IMG/VR virus record: IMGVR_UViG_3300029787_000277
Coordinates: 1 to 26,313 of that record
DNA: 26,313 nt
Source of the DNA: a virus
Direction: 5' to 3' (one strand)
Shown here: positions 9,438 to 16,822 of the stretch, in pieces
How the letters are laid out: each line of letters starts with the position of its first letter
Numbering within the stretch: position 1 is the stretch's first letter
Made by a program: the position numbers and the translations under genes
The notes under the pieces: generated by a model
What the model saw: only the letters and a program-made list of their open reading frames with translations
The model's database searches: none
What the model was told of the DNA's origin: nothing

Positions 9438-10121
9438 TTAGTCATCCTTCGGGGCATCGTCCCAATCATCAATAATACCATCTAGGTCATCGTCATCACC
9501 TTTGGGTGGAGGAGTTGATTTTTTAACAACCTTCTTTGGATCGTCGATAGTCTCTTCCTCTTCTACCTCTGTATCAAAAGGATTTGACTCATCTTCTATG
9601 GTAAAACCATCAACAGTGTCAAAAGGATTTCTATCCTCTAAAGGCACGTACTTAACAACTTGCACAGCCCTTAATCTAAGATTAACACTCTGTTTACCCC
9701 CAAAGTCATAGGGGTTAAATGTTACAGCAATATTTACAGTGCTACCTGTCGTAAGTAAAAAGTCATCTGGTAACTTTGTACCTTTTGCATCATACTGTAT
9801 TGGTTTTTTTGATACCACGTTATTATATGCACCTTTTAAATTAGCCTTATAGGTGTACATACCATCGTCGTCTTTAACAAGCACAGATTTGTCTAGCTTA
9901 GTTGCCCATTTTTCTTTTCTATTTGCTTGGTAAGACTTAGACATAGACATAAATAAATCTTTTGCAACAGCTTCACTCATCTTAAATTGTATAGAGTACT
10001 CTGCACCGTCTTCTAATGCACCGCAGGGCATAGACTTATTCACCTTGTTATCAAAATGATAAGTAGTATTAATCTTAGGCCAAAGAGCCTCTACGTTTTT
10101 TATTAAATATACTTCACTCAT
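9438..10121 (-). CDS. Single-stranded DNA-binding protein, DUF2815/gp2.5-like
   Basis: A protein of 227 residues. The core has the layout of DUF2815/T7 gp2.5-type phage proteins: an N-terminal MSEVYLIKNVEALWP segment, a central basic region and a beta-rich section (GSTVNIAVTFNPYDF, then VNLRLRAVQVVKYVPLED). The tail is strongly acidic, ending DDDDLDGIIDDWDDAPKDD. Such acidic tips in SSBs contact the polymerase and helicase and compete with DNA for the binding groove. It should coat single-stranded DNA at the fork, and its place just before the primase-helicase gene fits that. A ribosome-binding site GGAG stands eight bases before the ATG. Family assignment is from sequence pattern only; the replication role is well supported by tail and context. 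Confidence 0.8.
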   Translation of the reverse strand: MSEVYLIKNVEALWPKINTTYHFDNKVNKSMPCGALEDGAEYSIQFKMSEAVAKDLFMSMSKSYQANRKEKWATKLDKSVLVKDDDGMYTYKANLKGAYNNVVSKKPIQYDAKGTKLPDDFLLTTGSTVNIAVTFNPYDFGGKQSVNLRLRAVQVVKYVPLEDRNPFDTVDGFTIEDESNPFDTEVEEEETIDDPKKVVKKSTPPPKGDDDDLDGIIDDWDDAPKDD

Positions 10122-10142
10122 AATCGCTTCTCCACTTCCTAT

Positions 10143-10439
10143 TTATATATCTTCGTCTAGATCATTAAGGTCTAGATCGTCGTTGTTTTTGTACATATTC
10201 TTGATCGAATCAACCACATGTACTGTTTCTTTTTGTTTTGTGGCTTTTTCTTTACTCTCTTGCAAACGTTGCTCCACTAATGCGTCGGAAACAGCGTTTA
10301 ATTTATACCTATAAGTATTATTTACTTTTAGATAAGTGTGTTCAGGGATAAGTTTTTTACTTGTCCAAACACGTATGGTAGAACTAGAAACACCTAAGTG
10401 TTTAGCCAATTCTCCTTTAGTTACGAAAGGTTCGTTCAT
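10143..10439 (-). CDS. MerR/excisionase-type helix-turn-helix protein
   Basis: A protein of 98 residues. The N-terminus (FVTKGELAKHLGVSSSTIRVW, then a KLIPEHTYLK turn and NTYRYKL) is a winged helix-turn-helix of the MerR/excisionase kind. A charged helix rich in Lys and Gln follows, and the end is acidic (DDLDLNDLDEDI). It could be a DNA-binding regulator or a recombination directionality-type accessory. The acidic end resembles that of the neighbouring SSB, so a replication-accessory role is possible. The ATG overlaps the previous stop as ATGA (10436-10439), implying translational coupling. The inverted repeat at 10874-10894 just upstream is a candidate binding site; this is inference. Confidence 0.75.
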   Translation of the reverse strand: MNEPFVTKGELAKHLGVSSSTIRVWTSKKLIPEHTYLKVNNTYRYKLNAVSDALVEQRLQESKEKATKQKETVHVVDSIKNMYKNNDDLDLNDLDEDI

Positions 10440-10834
10440 TTTTTCCTCACAGAAATTACTACTTCCTTTTCGGTGTTTAAACCGTCAGGAACTTTAGTTG
10501 GGTTATCCGTTAGGTATTCTCTCATATTCTTTTGACTTACACGATTTTCAAGAAGTTCTGGAACATCATTTTCTTTTATGAAGTCGTGCATGGCATCCCA
10601 ATCACTTACCCAATATTTCGTTCTTTCAGACTTAAAGAAAAGACCTTCAACGGTTCTTACGCTTATTTCATTGTTTCTTTCACAATGGTCAAGCATTGCC
10701 TGTTTTATACGGTCTAGTTGTCTTGAGAGTTTATCGTCCTCTTCTTTAAACTTTGCGGATAGCAAAGACCGTTCTGCTCGTATTTTTATATAAGTTCTAG
10801 TCAACTTATCGGGGGTTATAAATTTTTCACCCAT
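10436..10834 (-). CDS. Conserved phage protein with N-terminal coiled coil, unknown function
   Basis: A protein of 132 residues. The first half is a charged helical stretch likely to form a coiled coil (KIRAERSLLSAKFKEEDDKL onward). The second half contains GLFFKSERTKYWVSDWDAM and ends in a beta-like EVVISVRKK strand. I recall similar frames next to SSB and helix-turn-helix genes in other phages but know no function for them. The ATG at 10834 has an ideal AGGAG eight bases upstream; the longer GTG start at 10843 would abut that AGGAG, so it is rejected. It is the first gene after the promoter/operator at 10867-10895 and overlaps the next gene by ATGA. Confidence 0.7.
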   Translation of the reverse strand: MGEKFITPDKLTRTYIKIRAERSLLSAKFKEEDDKLSRQLDRIKQAMLDHCERNNEISVRTVEGLFFKSERTKYWVSDWDAMHDFIKENDVPELLENRVSQKNMREYLTDNPTKVPDGLNTEKEVVISVRKK

Positions 10835-10866
10835 TACTCTCACTCCTGTTATATGTTAGAATAGTA

Positions 10867-10895
10867 CATATAGTGACTAAATCTACGTTAGTCAA
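10867..10895 (-). promoter_or_regulatory. Sigma70-like promoter with embedded inverted-repeat operator
   Basis: Reading the minus strand, TTGACT (10895-10890) is followed by a 17-base spacer and TATATG (10872-10867). Inside this is a perfect inverted repeat TGACTAA-N7-TTAGTCA (10874-10894, 7-bp arms) that overlaps the -35 element and spacer and also the SNF2 stop codon. The promoter would start transcription just ahead of the 132-residue gene and so drive the HTH, SSB and primase-helicase genes. The -10 is imperfect. A repressor bound to the repeat would block the promoter. Confidence 0.6.
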
Positions 10896-12423
10896 GTATT
10901 TCTTTATATAAATCGACAAATTTAGCGTGAACGTTAATTCTTTTGTCTAATAACTTGTAAACGTGTTTTTCAGCAGCAGAACCTTGTAGTTGTACTACAG
11001 TAGATTTGTGCTTCTGTCCTGATCTATGTACTCTGGCGTTGGCTTGGTCATAAGTTTCTAACGAACTTGTAGGTCCCCACCACACCACTGTGTTAGCAGC
11101 TGTCAACGTGACCCCATGTGCTGCTGCCTGTGGTTGTATAACAAGAACTCTAGGGTCTTTGTTTTCTTGAAAAGATTTAAATATATCTGTCCTTCTGTGA
11201 GCAGGTACATCCCCACGTATAACCTCAGTTGTTATACCTTCGCCTCTTAATTTGTCTGTCAGTATATCAATAACGTGCTTGAAGGGTACAAATATTAATA
11301 TTTTTTGACTCGATTCATCAATGACTTCCCGCAAAACTTTATATCGGTGTTTGATATCAAACTCTAAAGTTGAACCCTCATCTGTATATACAGCCCCTGC
11401 GGATATCTGTAGTAACTTGTTAAGGCTCACAGCTGCATTTATAGCGGTAACATGTTCCCCTGTTATATCCATAACCATTTTATCTTTGAGTTGTTTGTAG
11501 TACTTCTTTTGTTGAGCCGTAAGTTCTACTTCTCGTTTAGTGAACACCATGTCTGGTAAATCTAAACATTGTTCTTTTGTAAATCGTATCGCAGGTTGCA
11601 ACGCTCTAAACACCGTGTTTGTAGCCGTGGGTTTAACTTTCCAAGTAAACTGAGATACTTTGTACATAAGTTGATCTTTAAACGCTCCAAAAAACCTTGG
11701 CACTCCGTTAGGGTTTACGAGTTTTGCAATGCCATATGCGTCTGTAGGATTTTGGGCAGCAGGTGTTCCTGTCATCATCCACAACCACGTATCTTCTGTA
11801 ATTAACTTTCTTAGTGTTTTCCACCGTGTAGTTTGTGCGTTCTTATAGTGTGTTGCCTCGTCCACAATAATAAGATCAAACCCACCTTTCTTTATTTCAT
11901 CTGCTACTATGGCTACACCATCGTAGTTTATAATAACGTATTCTGAACCCTCGTTAATAATCTTCTTTCTTTTTTCTGATGAACCATGAGCTACAGATAC
12001 TGTTCTATGTGTAGCAAAGGTGAACAGGTCGTCACGCCATGCACTGTCCATGATCGAGAGAGGGCAGATAACTAACACCCTTTTAATAATACCTTGCTTA
12101 AGTAAATAATCTGATGCCCATATAGCACTCGCTGTCTTGCCTGTGCCTTGCTCGTTAAAACAAAACGCTTTCTTGTTCAACGTAAAGAAAGACGCTGTTG
12201 TTATCTGGTGCTTAAACGGTTTGTGTTTACCTGTCCACTGATACAATTTTTCTATGGGTGACGGTGCTTTTATATCCAAAGCATTAAGGCTCACTGCTTC
12301 TTGCAATCCCCAATGCACAACAACTTTATTGTTTCCAACATTTTTGCTTTTAGGTATGATACTCGTTACTTTACTAGGATCACGTAGGCGTAGCAACAAC
12401 GCCTTATCATCTATAATTTTCAT
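10888..12423 (-). CDS. SNF2-family DEAD/H-box helicase/translocase
   Basis: A protein of 511 residues with two RecA lobes. Motif I is NEQGTGKT (90-97); motif Ia is VLVICPLSI (116-124); motif II is DEAT (188-191) in place of the more usual DEAH; motif III is MMTGTPAAQN (216-225). Motif VI is QANARVHRSGQ (460-470), the arginine-finger signature of SNF2 proteins, preceded by VVWWGP. It lacks accessory chromatin domains, as expected for phage members. It probably translocates on duplex DNA to remodel protein-DNA complexes or assist recombination-dependent replication. The start at 12423 has GGGAG six bases upstream. It lies between the HNH-like gene and the operator-bearing promoter. Confidence 0.9.
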   Translation of the reverse strand: MKIIDDKALLLRLRDPSKVTSIIPKSKNVGNNKVVVHWGLQEAVSLNALDIKAPSPIEKLYQWTGKHKPFKHQITTASFFTLNKKAFCFNEQGTGKTASAIWASDYLLKQGIIKRVLVICPLSIMDSAWRDDLFTFATHRTVSVAHGSSEKRKKIINEGSEYVIINYDGVAIVADEIKKGGFDLIIVDEATHYKNAQTTRWKTLRKLITEDTWLWMMTGTPAAQNPTDAYGIAKLVNPNGVPRFFGAFKDQLMYKVSQFTWKVKPTATNTVFRALQPAIRFTKEQCLDLPDMVFTKREVELTAQQKKYYKQLKDKMVMDITGEHVTAINAAVSLNKLLQISAGAVYTDEGSTLEFDIKHRYKVLREVIDESSQKILIFVPFKHVIDILTDKLRGEGITTEVIRGDVPAHRRTDIFKSFQENKDPRVLVIQPQAAAHGVTLTAANTVVWWGPTSSLETYDQANARVHRSGQKHKSTVVQLQGSAAEKHVYKLLDKRINVHAKFVDLYKEILD

Positions 12424-12441
12424 TTAACTCTCCCAAGTTAT

Positions 12442-12699
12442 TTATTTCTTTTTCTTCTTATCCTTCTGTCCGTTTCTTGCACGGTTCTTTGAAGGACTTT
12501 CTAATCTCGTCCCATCTTTGTTTGACCCACCCTTGGCTAGGGCTTTGTTGTGTGAAACATCTTTACCTTTACGGTTAATACCTTTCTTGTCATACTCGCG
12601 TCTGGCACGTTGACGTTCCATTCTATCGGGGTGTTCCCCACGTTCTTTCTGTTTCTTATATTCTTTCTTGTAGGGTCTAGGTGATTTTGTATACGGCAT
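12442..12699 (-). CDS. Small basic HNH-like phage protein
   Basis: A very basic protein of 85 residues ending in a run of lysines. The N-terminus is rich in Arg, Lys and Glu. The conserved core is KGKDVSHNKALAKGG followed by SPSKNRARNGQK, which resembles the first and last parts of an HNH fold (DVxH...GG...N...NR). The metal-binding set looks reduced, so it may bind DNA without cutting it. The ATG at 12699 shares one base with the nuclease stop (TGATG), with GGGAG six bases upstream. Its place between a PD-(D/E)XK nuclease and a SNF2 helicase suggests DNA processing. The HNH assignment is tentative. Confidence 0.65.
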   Translation of the reverse strand: MPYTKSPRPYKKEYKKQKERGEHPDRMERQRARREYDKKGINRKGKDVSHNKALAKGGSNKDGTRLESPSKNRARNGQKDKKKKK

Positions 12700-13364
12700 C
12701 AATTACTCCCATTATATACACATTCAATTACTGCACAGTGGCGTTTACATAGCCCACTTGGTCTTGCGTTCCATACATCTTCTTTGTACGCAACCTCCAT
12801 ACGATCATAGTTCGCTAACCATTTATCCCACAAAGCAGGTTGCATGTCATCTGTATATTTTTGCTTAATAAGTTTTTTTGCTATAACAAATAACAACCCT
12901 GCATGAACTTTTTTTATTTTGGGAAAGTGTTTAAAGGTTGCCATAGCCATTAATTCAAGTTGTCCTTTGTCAGCGTATTGGGCAGACTTACTTGTTTTGT
13001 AGTCCACCACCCACGCAGTTTCTTTATCCATAATAACAAGATCAGCAATACCACGCCACCACACATTCTTAGCCTTAAACTCGCAAGGCTCTAGGTCCGC
13101 TGTCAAACCCATACGTATCTCTGTCAACTTGTTGCCACGTCTTCTACTTAAAGCTTCCAAGGGACCTCTCATGTAAGCAAACTTGTCAGGCACTGGCTTC
13201 CCATCACGAATAAACTCTTCAGCAACAAGGTGAGCCTCCGTTCCGTAACGCATAGCTTCGGTGTAAGATTCCTTATAATCTTTAGCTACCTTCATATGAT
13301 AGAACTGCTTCGGACATTGCTCAAAGCTTTTTACTCTACTAAATGACCACGGTGCTATGCTCAC
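12699..13364 (-). CDS. PD-(D/E)XK nuclease of the Cas4/AddB-like type with putative Fe-S cysteines
   Basis: A protein of 221 residues. The nuclease core is readable: GTEAH (41-45), GIADLVI with Asp108, VVDYKTSK with Asp121 and Lys123, then QLELMA (Gln135). Four cysteines, Cys17 in FEQCPKQFY and Cys206, Cys210 and Cys215 at the C-terminus, bracket the core as in RecB-type nucleases that hold a 4Fe-4S cluster (Cas4, AddB). The C-terminal spacing here is CX3CX4C. The likely role is trimming DNA ends during replication or recombination. The start is GTG at 13364, overlapping the upstream stop as GTGA, with GAGGG just upstream. Confidence 0.85.
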   Translation of the reverse strand: MSIAPWSFSRVKSFEQCPKQFYHMKVAKDYKESYTEAMRYGTEAHLVAEEFIRDGKPVPDKFAYMRGPLEALSRRRGNKLTEIRMGLTADLEPCEFKAKNVWWRGIADLVIMDKETAWVVDYKTSKSAQYADKGQLELMAMATFKHFPKIKKVHAGLLFVIAKKLIKQKYTDDMQPALWDKWLANYDRMEVAYKEDVWNARPSGLCKRHCAVIECVYNGSN

Positions 13365-13588
13365 TTTCCCTCTCTTTTTTTATTTGCAACATATCTTCGT
13401 TCCATTTCTTGAGGGCTTCTTTCTAATTTATAATCCATGGTACTTAAACGAATCAACCATTCGTCTGCATCTTTATCTAAAATAGAATTATCAACATAAT
13501 TAGGATCGTGAATTGCATGTTGTAAGTCAGCCCATTTCCTTCTCTTAAAAAGTTTTTTAGCTTCTTCTTTTTCTTCTTCATCTGTCAT
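13361..13588 (-). CDS. Small charged protein of unknown function between polymerase and nuclease
   Basis: A protein of 75 residues. It is highly charged with an acidic start (MTDEEEKEEAKK), a basic KRRKW patch and a C-terminal amphipathic ERSPQEMERRYVANKK. No family is recognised. It is locked into the operon by ATGA with the polymerase stop (13585-13588) and GTGA with the nuclease start (13361-13364). That favours the ATG at 13588 over the longer TTG start at 13594. A polymerase or nuclease partner is possible but is inference from position alone. Confidence 0.7.
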   Translation of the reverse strand: MTDEEEKEEAKKLFKRRKWADLQHAIHDPNYVDNSILDKDADEWLIRLSTMDYKLERSPQEMERRYVANKKREGK

Positions 13589-15393
13589 TCGCAATCACCA
13601 TATGATTTGCCTGTTCCCGATTCACAATTAATCGGTAAACCTTTTGCCCAATCGGGTGTCCAACGCATACATTCTTCGATGTACTCTTGCGCTTCTACTA
13701 CGTCCTCATCTTTTACGCAGCATACCACAGAATCATGAACTGTCAAAACGACCCTATGCTTCTGCGCTATCTTCAACATCTGTTCGCCAATAATACAACG
13801 CGCTATGGCTTGGCATACGTTCTCTATAACCTTACCGCCATATATCCTGTTACGCCCACGTCGAACTTTGTAATGAAACTCAAAACCTCTATCGGTTTGG
13901 TCAAACTGTAAGTCTTCGTATCGTAGCTTCAAACCAGACGGTAGTATTATTGTGCCATCTTCTATCTTCAATACATCCTTTAGACCAAACGTAGATGCGT
14001 GCTGCAGGTAGAGTTGTGCATCTCTCCACAACTTGTTAATGTTGTAGTTAGCTTCACGGTATATCTTTATGACGCGCCGTGCTTCATCTAACTCCATATC
14101 AAACCCGAATGTTTGCAGTTGGTTCTGAAACTTCTGCGCCCCCATACCATACCCTGCACCCAAGATAGTTGTCTTGCCAACGAACCGTTGATCCTTAGTA
14201 ACATCTTCTTCTTTGACCCCATAGATGCGTGATGCCATCTTCTTATATACATCTTCGCCATCTCTGAACGCTTGGGTTAAATCATCTTGCCCTGCAAGCC
14301 ACGCCAATACTCTTGCCTCAATCTGTGCGGAGTCAGCGTCTATCAACGTGCATCCCTCTGGTGCAAGTATGCTCTGCTTTAACTTCTTACCATTGACACC
14401 ACGGCTAGGTAAGTTCTGTAGATTAATCTTATCATCACCACCCCAACGTCCTGTGTGCGCTGCATAATATCGAACAGGTACAGGCAATAACCCACGAGTA
14501 TGTATGTCTATAAATCTCTGCGTTCGTGTCTCTTCTAATGTGCTTTTATTGCCAAGCCTTGCTGCTACAAGCTGCTGCACCCTTTCGTCTGGGTGGCTCT
14601 CAAGTGCTTTAAAACCTTCATCTGACTTTGCCAAAGCAAGAGTTTCTTTTCCTGTTGTCGGACTTATCTTCATAGGGGGTTCAACACCAAGACCTTTTAG
14701 TAACTCTGCAAACTTGGGGTTACTCATCAAGTCGTCACGTATCGCGCCCTCGACCTGGGAGAGTAAGTGTTCTTTACGTGAACGTGTTTCTATAAGATGT
14801 CTTTCTAGTAGTGCGTGATCCAAGCGTAAGACAGGCTCTACAAACATACGCAATGTCGTATCAATAAGTTTAAGTTCTTTCTTGGGAAACCCTTTAGCCA
14901 TCTTCGTAAATAGTTTGTATGTCAACTCTACATCGTTGACGCAGTAGTCACCGAACCGTCCTAATTCTTCGTCTGTAAACTGTTCACGTCTCTTACCTAA
15001 AGTGTTAAGGACTTCATCTCCCTTAACTCCGAGGTCATACCGTTCAGCCAACGCCTTGAGACTTACACTATGTTCAACTCCATGAACAGCACGACCAATA
15101 CAAAGAGTATCGGTATATACACGAGGACTAATGTTAAAATGCCAATTAAGTATAGCACCGTCAAACATCGTGTTGTGAGCAAGAACCATAGACTCCGACC
15201 ATTTAAAAGTGTGCAAATACTTTTTAATCTGTTCATGCGTGCCACTCGCCCACTCTGTTGCTCCGTTGTTTACCTTAACACATACGCCTATAACCTCAAA
15301 CAATGGGTCACGTATATATTCTTCTGTTGTCATCTTACGTAAAGATATGTTCTTATCGTAATACGTTTCAAAGTCTAGAGTAATTAAATCCAT
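13585..15393 (-). CDS. Family A DNA polymerase with 3'-5' exonuclease
   Basis: A replicative polymerase of 602 residues (numbering below from the longer GTG start; subtract one). Exonuclease motifs are LDFET (Asp8, Glu10), AHNTMFDG (Asp79) and YCVNDVELTY (Asp155). The polymerase domain has HTGRWGG...INLQNLPSRG (314-332), motif A DADSAQIEAR (Asp355), motif B RFVGKTTILGAGYGMG (Lys408, Tyr416) and motif C LTVHDSVV (His554, Asp555). There is no 5' nuclease domain, as in T7-like enzymes. Two details stand out: the residue aligned with E. coli Pol I Phe762 is Leu412, and motif C reads HDS where Pol I has HDE. The ATG at 15393 shares one base with the preceding zinc-ribbon stop (TGATG). Confidence 0.95.
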   Translation of the reverse strand: MDLITLDFETYYDKNISLRKMTTEEYIRDPLFEVIGVCVKVNNGATEWASGTHEQIKKYLHTFKWSESMVLAHNTMFDGAILNWHFNISPRVYTDTLCIGRAVHGVEHSVSLKALAERYDLGVKGDEVLNTLGKRREQFTDEELGRFGDYCVNDVELTYKLFTKMAKGFPKKELKLIDTTLRMFVEPVLRLDHALLERHLIETRSRKEHLLSQVEGAIRDDLMSNPKFAELLKGLGVEPPMKISPTTGKETLALAKSDEGFKALESHPDERVQQLVAARLGNKSTLEETRTQRFIDIHTRGLLPVPVRYYAAHTGRWGGDDKINLQNLPSRGVNGKKLKQSILAPEGCTLIDADSAQIEARVLAWLAGQDDLTQAFRDGEDVYKKMASRIYGVKEEDVTKDQRFVGKTTILGAGYGMGAQKFQNQLQTFGFDMELDEARRVIKIYREANYNINKLWRDAQLYLQHASTFGLKDVLKIEDGTIILPSGLKLRYEDLQFDQTDRGFEFHYKVRRGRNRIYGGKVIENVCQAIARCIIGEQMLKIAQKHRVVLTVHDSVVCCVKDEDVVEAQEYIEECMRWTPDWAKGLPINCESGTGKSYGDCE

Positions 15394-15515
15394 CACTCAC
15401 TCTTCCTCTTCTCTTCTTTTTGTTTTTTTAAAGCGCACACTGCACAATAAAACTTGCTTTGGTTATTTTGTTGAATAACTGCTTTTTCATTACAAAGATC
15501 ACATTTATTATTCAT
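15393..15515 (-). CDS. 40-residue CxxC/CxxC zinc-ribbon microprotein
   Basis: A short frame begins at the ATG at 15515, one base after the stop of the upstream gene (TGAAATG), and ends in a TGA that overlaps the polymerase ATG (TGATG). Its two CxxC pairs, CDLC at residues 5-8 and CAVC at 24-27, are separated by 15 residues and followed by a Lys/Glu tail (KKQKEEKRKSE). This is the layout of a minimal zinc ribbon. An AGGAAG sequence precedes the start at normal spacing. Perfect packing between two coupled genes and the paired cysteines make it very likely real. It may bind nucleic acid or the polymerase; its function is unknown. Confidence 0.85.
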   Translation of the reverse strand: MNNKCDLCNEKAVIQQNNQSKFYCAVCALKKQKEEKRKSE

Positions 15516-15516
15516 T

Positions 15517-15966
15517 TCACTCTTCCTCTTCCATTACGCACTCATACTCAATCCCAACATACGCCATGTTGTCTATGTAATGATCTTTTTCTAAAGGGGT
15601 TGTTTGCCGACGTGCCAACTTTGTCGCTTGGTGCATTATAGCTATGTCTCTCCCTGTAACATGTTTACCTGTGATAGCCGTATAAATGCGGGCGATGTGT
15701 TGGTGGTTATCAACAGGACTACCATAGTCTTTTAACCTATTACCACCTGTAAGGCTCACTGCTTCACGCAATAGATCACAACGGTCTAGTTTGTTGGCTT
15801 CTTTCTCAAACACCTCTCTTGGTGTGGATACTTTACTCATTAACTTGTAGGCATATCCATAAGATACCTTACAGGCTTTCGCTACCTCTGACGCTGTAGC
15901 TAATTTATTCTTTAGTAGGTATTGCCATACTTTATCTGCTTTCTTAGATCTTCTTACTCTCTTCAT
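15517..15966 (-). CDS. HTH domain fused to a DUF6378/MazG-like domain
   Basis: A protein of 149 residues. Residues 1-50 form a helix-turn-helix (KVWQYLLKNKLATASEVAKA then CKVSYGYAYKLMSK). From about 62 onward (LLREAVSLTGGNRLKDYGSP, then IARIYTAITG, TKLARR, DHYIDNMAYVGIEYE) it matches the helical DUF6378 type, related to MazG nucleotide pyrophosphohydrolases. Acidic residues in the last helices would bind metal. By analogy it may hydrolyse a nucleotide or alarmone to support phage DNA synthesis, with the HTH giving regulation or targeting. GGGAG lies before the ATG. The start overlaps the upstream gene by 23 bp. Confidence 0.75.
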   Translation of the reverse strand: MKRVRRSKKADKVWQYLLKNKLATASEVAKACKVSYGYAYKLMSKVSTPREVFEKEANKLDRCDLLREAVSLTGGNRLKDYGSPVDNHQHIARIYTAITGKHVTGRDIAIMHQATKLARRQTTPLEKDHYIDNMAYVGIEYECVMEEEE

Positions 15967-16150
15967 TCTCTTCTCCCTGTTCTTCGTGGTATACGTCTGT
16001 TAATATTGACGCTATTGTTAAACCTAAACTATCGGCTTTAATTTTAATTGCCTCATCAATAAGCCATTCAAAAATCTCTGTATCAAGATGCTCATACACA
16101 TTACCTCTTTTAAGCCCAATTTTGTCTAGACAATACTGCCTGTGTTTCAT
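15944..16150 (-). CDS. Small acidic protein of unknown function
   Basis: A protein of 68 residues. It is helical, with EWLIDEAIKIKADSLGLTIASILTDVY in the middle and an acidic end (HEEQGEENEES). The ATG overlaps the upstream stop as ATGA (16147-16150), and the 3' end overlaps the following gene by 23 bp. I recognise no family. The overlaps with both neighbours in the right phase support it being translated. Confidence 0.6.
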   Translation of the reverse strand: MKHRQYCLDKIGLKRGNVYEHLDTEIFEWLIDEAIKIKADSLGLTIASILTDVYHEEQGEENEESKKI

Positions 16151-16371
16151 GGCACTATTTCTCCGATAGCCTCTGGTCTTGGTATCGGGGGTGGTGTTAC
16201 ATGGTCAAGAATACCGTAAGTTAAATCACGGTCGCCTTCAAAACTTATTACTTTAGCACATGTGGGTGTGTGTCCCTCTGCTGAATTGTAATTTTTATAA
16301 AACGCATTGCACGTTGCTTCATCGTTGAACTCCATAACAATCAACGCAACGTATGTAACAACTTCTTTCAT
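16147..16371 (-). CDS. Small protein of unknown function
   Basis: A protein of 74 residues. It begins with a beta-like hydrophobic strand (EVVTYVALIVMEFND) followed by a helix and ends Pro-rich (TPPPIPRPEAIGEIVP). It contains two cysteines (in ATCNAF and PTCAKV). The alternation resembles a small ferredoxin-like alpha/beta fold, but no family is recognised. A GGGAG ribosome-binding site precedes the ATG and an ATGA overlap follows with the next gene. It comes directly after the AlpA-like regulator. Confidence 0.6.
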   Translation of the reverse strand: MKEVVTYVALIVMEFNDEATCNAFYKNYNSAEGHTPTCAKVISFEGDRDLTYGILDHVTPPPIPRPEAIGEIVP

Positions 16372-16380
16372 TCTCTCTCC

Positions 16381-16593
16381 CTATAATTTTTTTTCTGGAA
16401 ATTCCCAACTACCTGCTGTAGGTCTACTGTCTATCCATTCTTGAATATCACTCTCTAACCATGCAACAGCCCTTCTCCCAATTCGTATTGGTTTAGGAAA
16501 TTTATTTTCTTTTATAAGTTCGTACATAGTCGAGTTACTAATTAAAGTAATAGCTAAAACATCTTTTGCTCTAAGTAATTTTTTTACAGTCAT
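16381..16593 (-). CDS. AlpA-family helix-turn-helix regulator/excisionase-like
   Basis: A protein of 70 residues with the canonical AlpA layout: LLRAKDVLAITLISNSTMYE (helix-turn-helix), ENKFPKPIRIGRRAVAWLES (wing with the conserved FPxPxxIGxR-type run) and DIQEWIDSRP. AlpA proteins are small DNA-binding activators or excisionase-like factors in prophages and plasmids. It is the first gene after the 225-bp leader, with AAAAGGAG upstream, so it probably heads the replication operon and may control it. Its presence is suggestive of a temperate phage but does not prove it; no integrase is visible in the window. Confidence 0.85.
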   Translation of the reverse strand: MTVKKLLRAKDVLAITLISNSTMYELIKENKFPKPIRIGRRAVAWLESDIQEWIDSRPTAGSWEFPEKKL

Positions 16594-16818
16594 TTCTCTC
16601 TCCTTTTATTTTTATGGTCGCCCCTGCGTGAAAAATCAACGTGGCTTCTACAACACGTCCACAGGGACTAGATTTTTAGATGTCCTACCATCACAAGGTC
16701 ACAAGTCTATAGTCATATAGAAAGGAGTGACTTGCCCTTGTTGCAGTGGATAACAGCCCACAATTAAAACCAACGCTCTCACTGCTTACGCCCTAGTGGG
16801 TAAATTAACAAAACCCCA
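16594..16818 (-). promoter_or_regulatory. Leader region upstream of the AlpA-like gene
   Basis: There is no credible gene in this gap. It holds nested inverted repeats (CCCTG 16622-16626 with CAGGG 16662-16666, enclosing ACGTG 16639-16643 with CACGT 16654-16658). It also has a tandem TCACAAG-G-TCACAAG (16691-16705) and an 8-bp hairpin at 16793-16822 that overlaps the VRR-NUC stop. On the minus strand TTGATT, 17 bases, then CATAAA gives a weak sigma70-like promoter close to the gene start. These could form a regulated promoter with a structured leader. No tRNA is visible. Confidence 0.4.
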
Positions 16819-16822
16819 CTAG
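16793..16822 (-). terminator. Hairpin at the end of the VRR-NUC gene, possible weak terminator
   Basis: Perfect 8-bp arms (CTAGTGGG 16793-16800 and CCCACTAG 16815-16822) enclose a 14-base AT-rich loop and include the VRR-NUC stop codon. No U-tract follows on the minus strand, so intrinsic termination would be poor. It may protect or mark the 3' end of the upstream transcript. Confidence 0.4.

Noticed and set aside
16594-16818. Possible tRNA in the leader gap
   Set aside because: No T-arm GGTTCGA-type sequence or acceptor stem pairing could be found.
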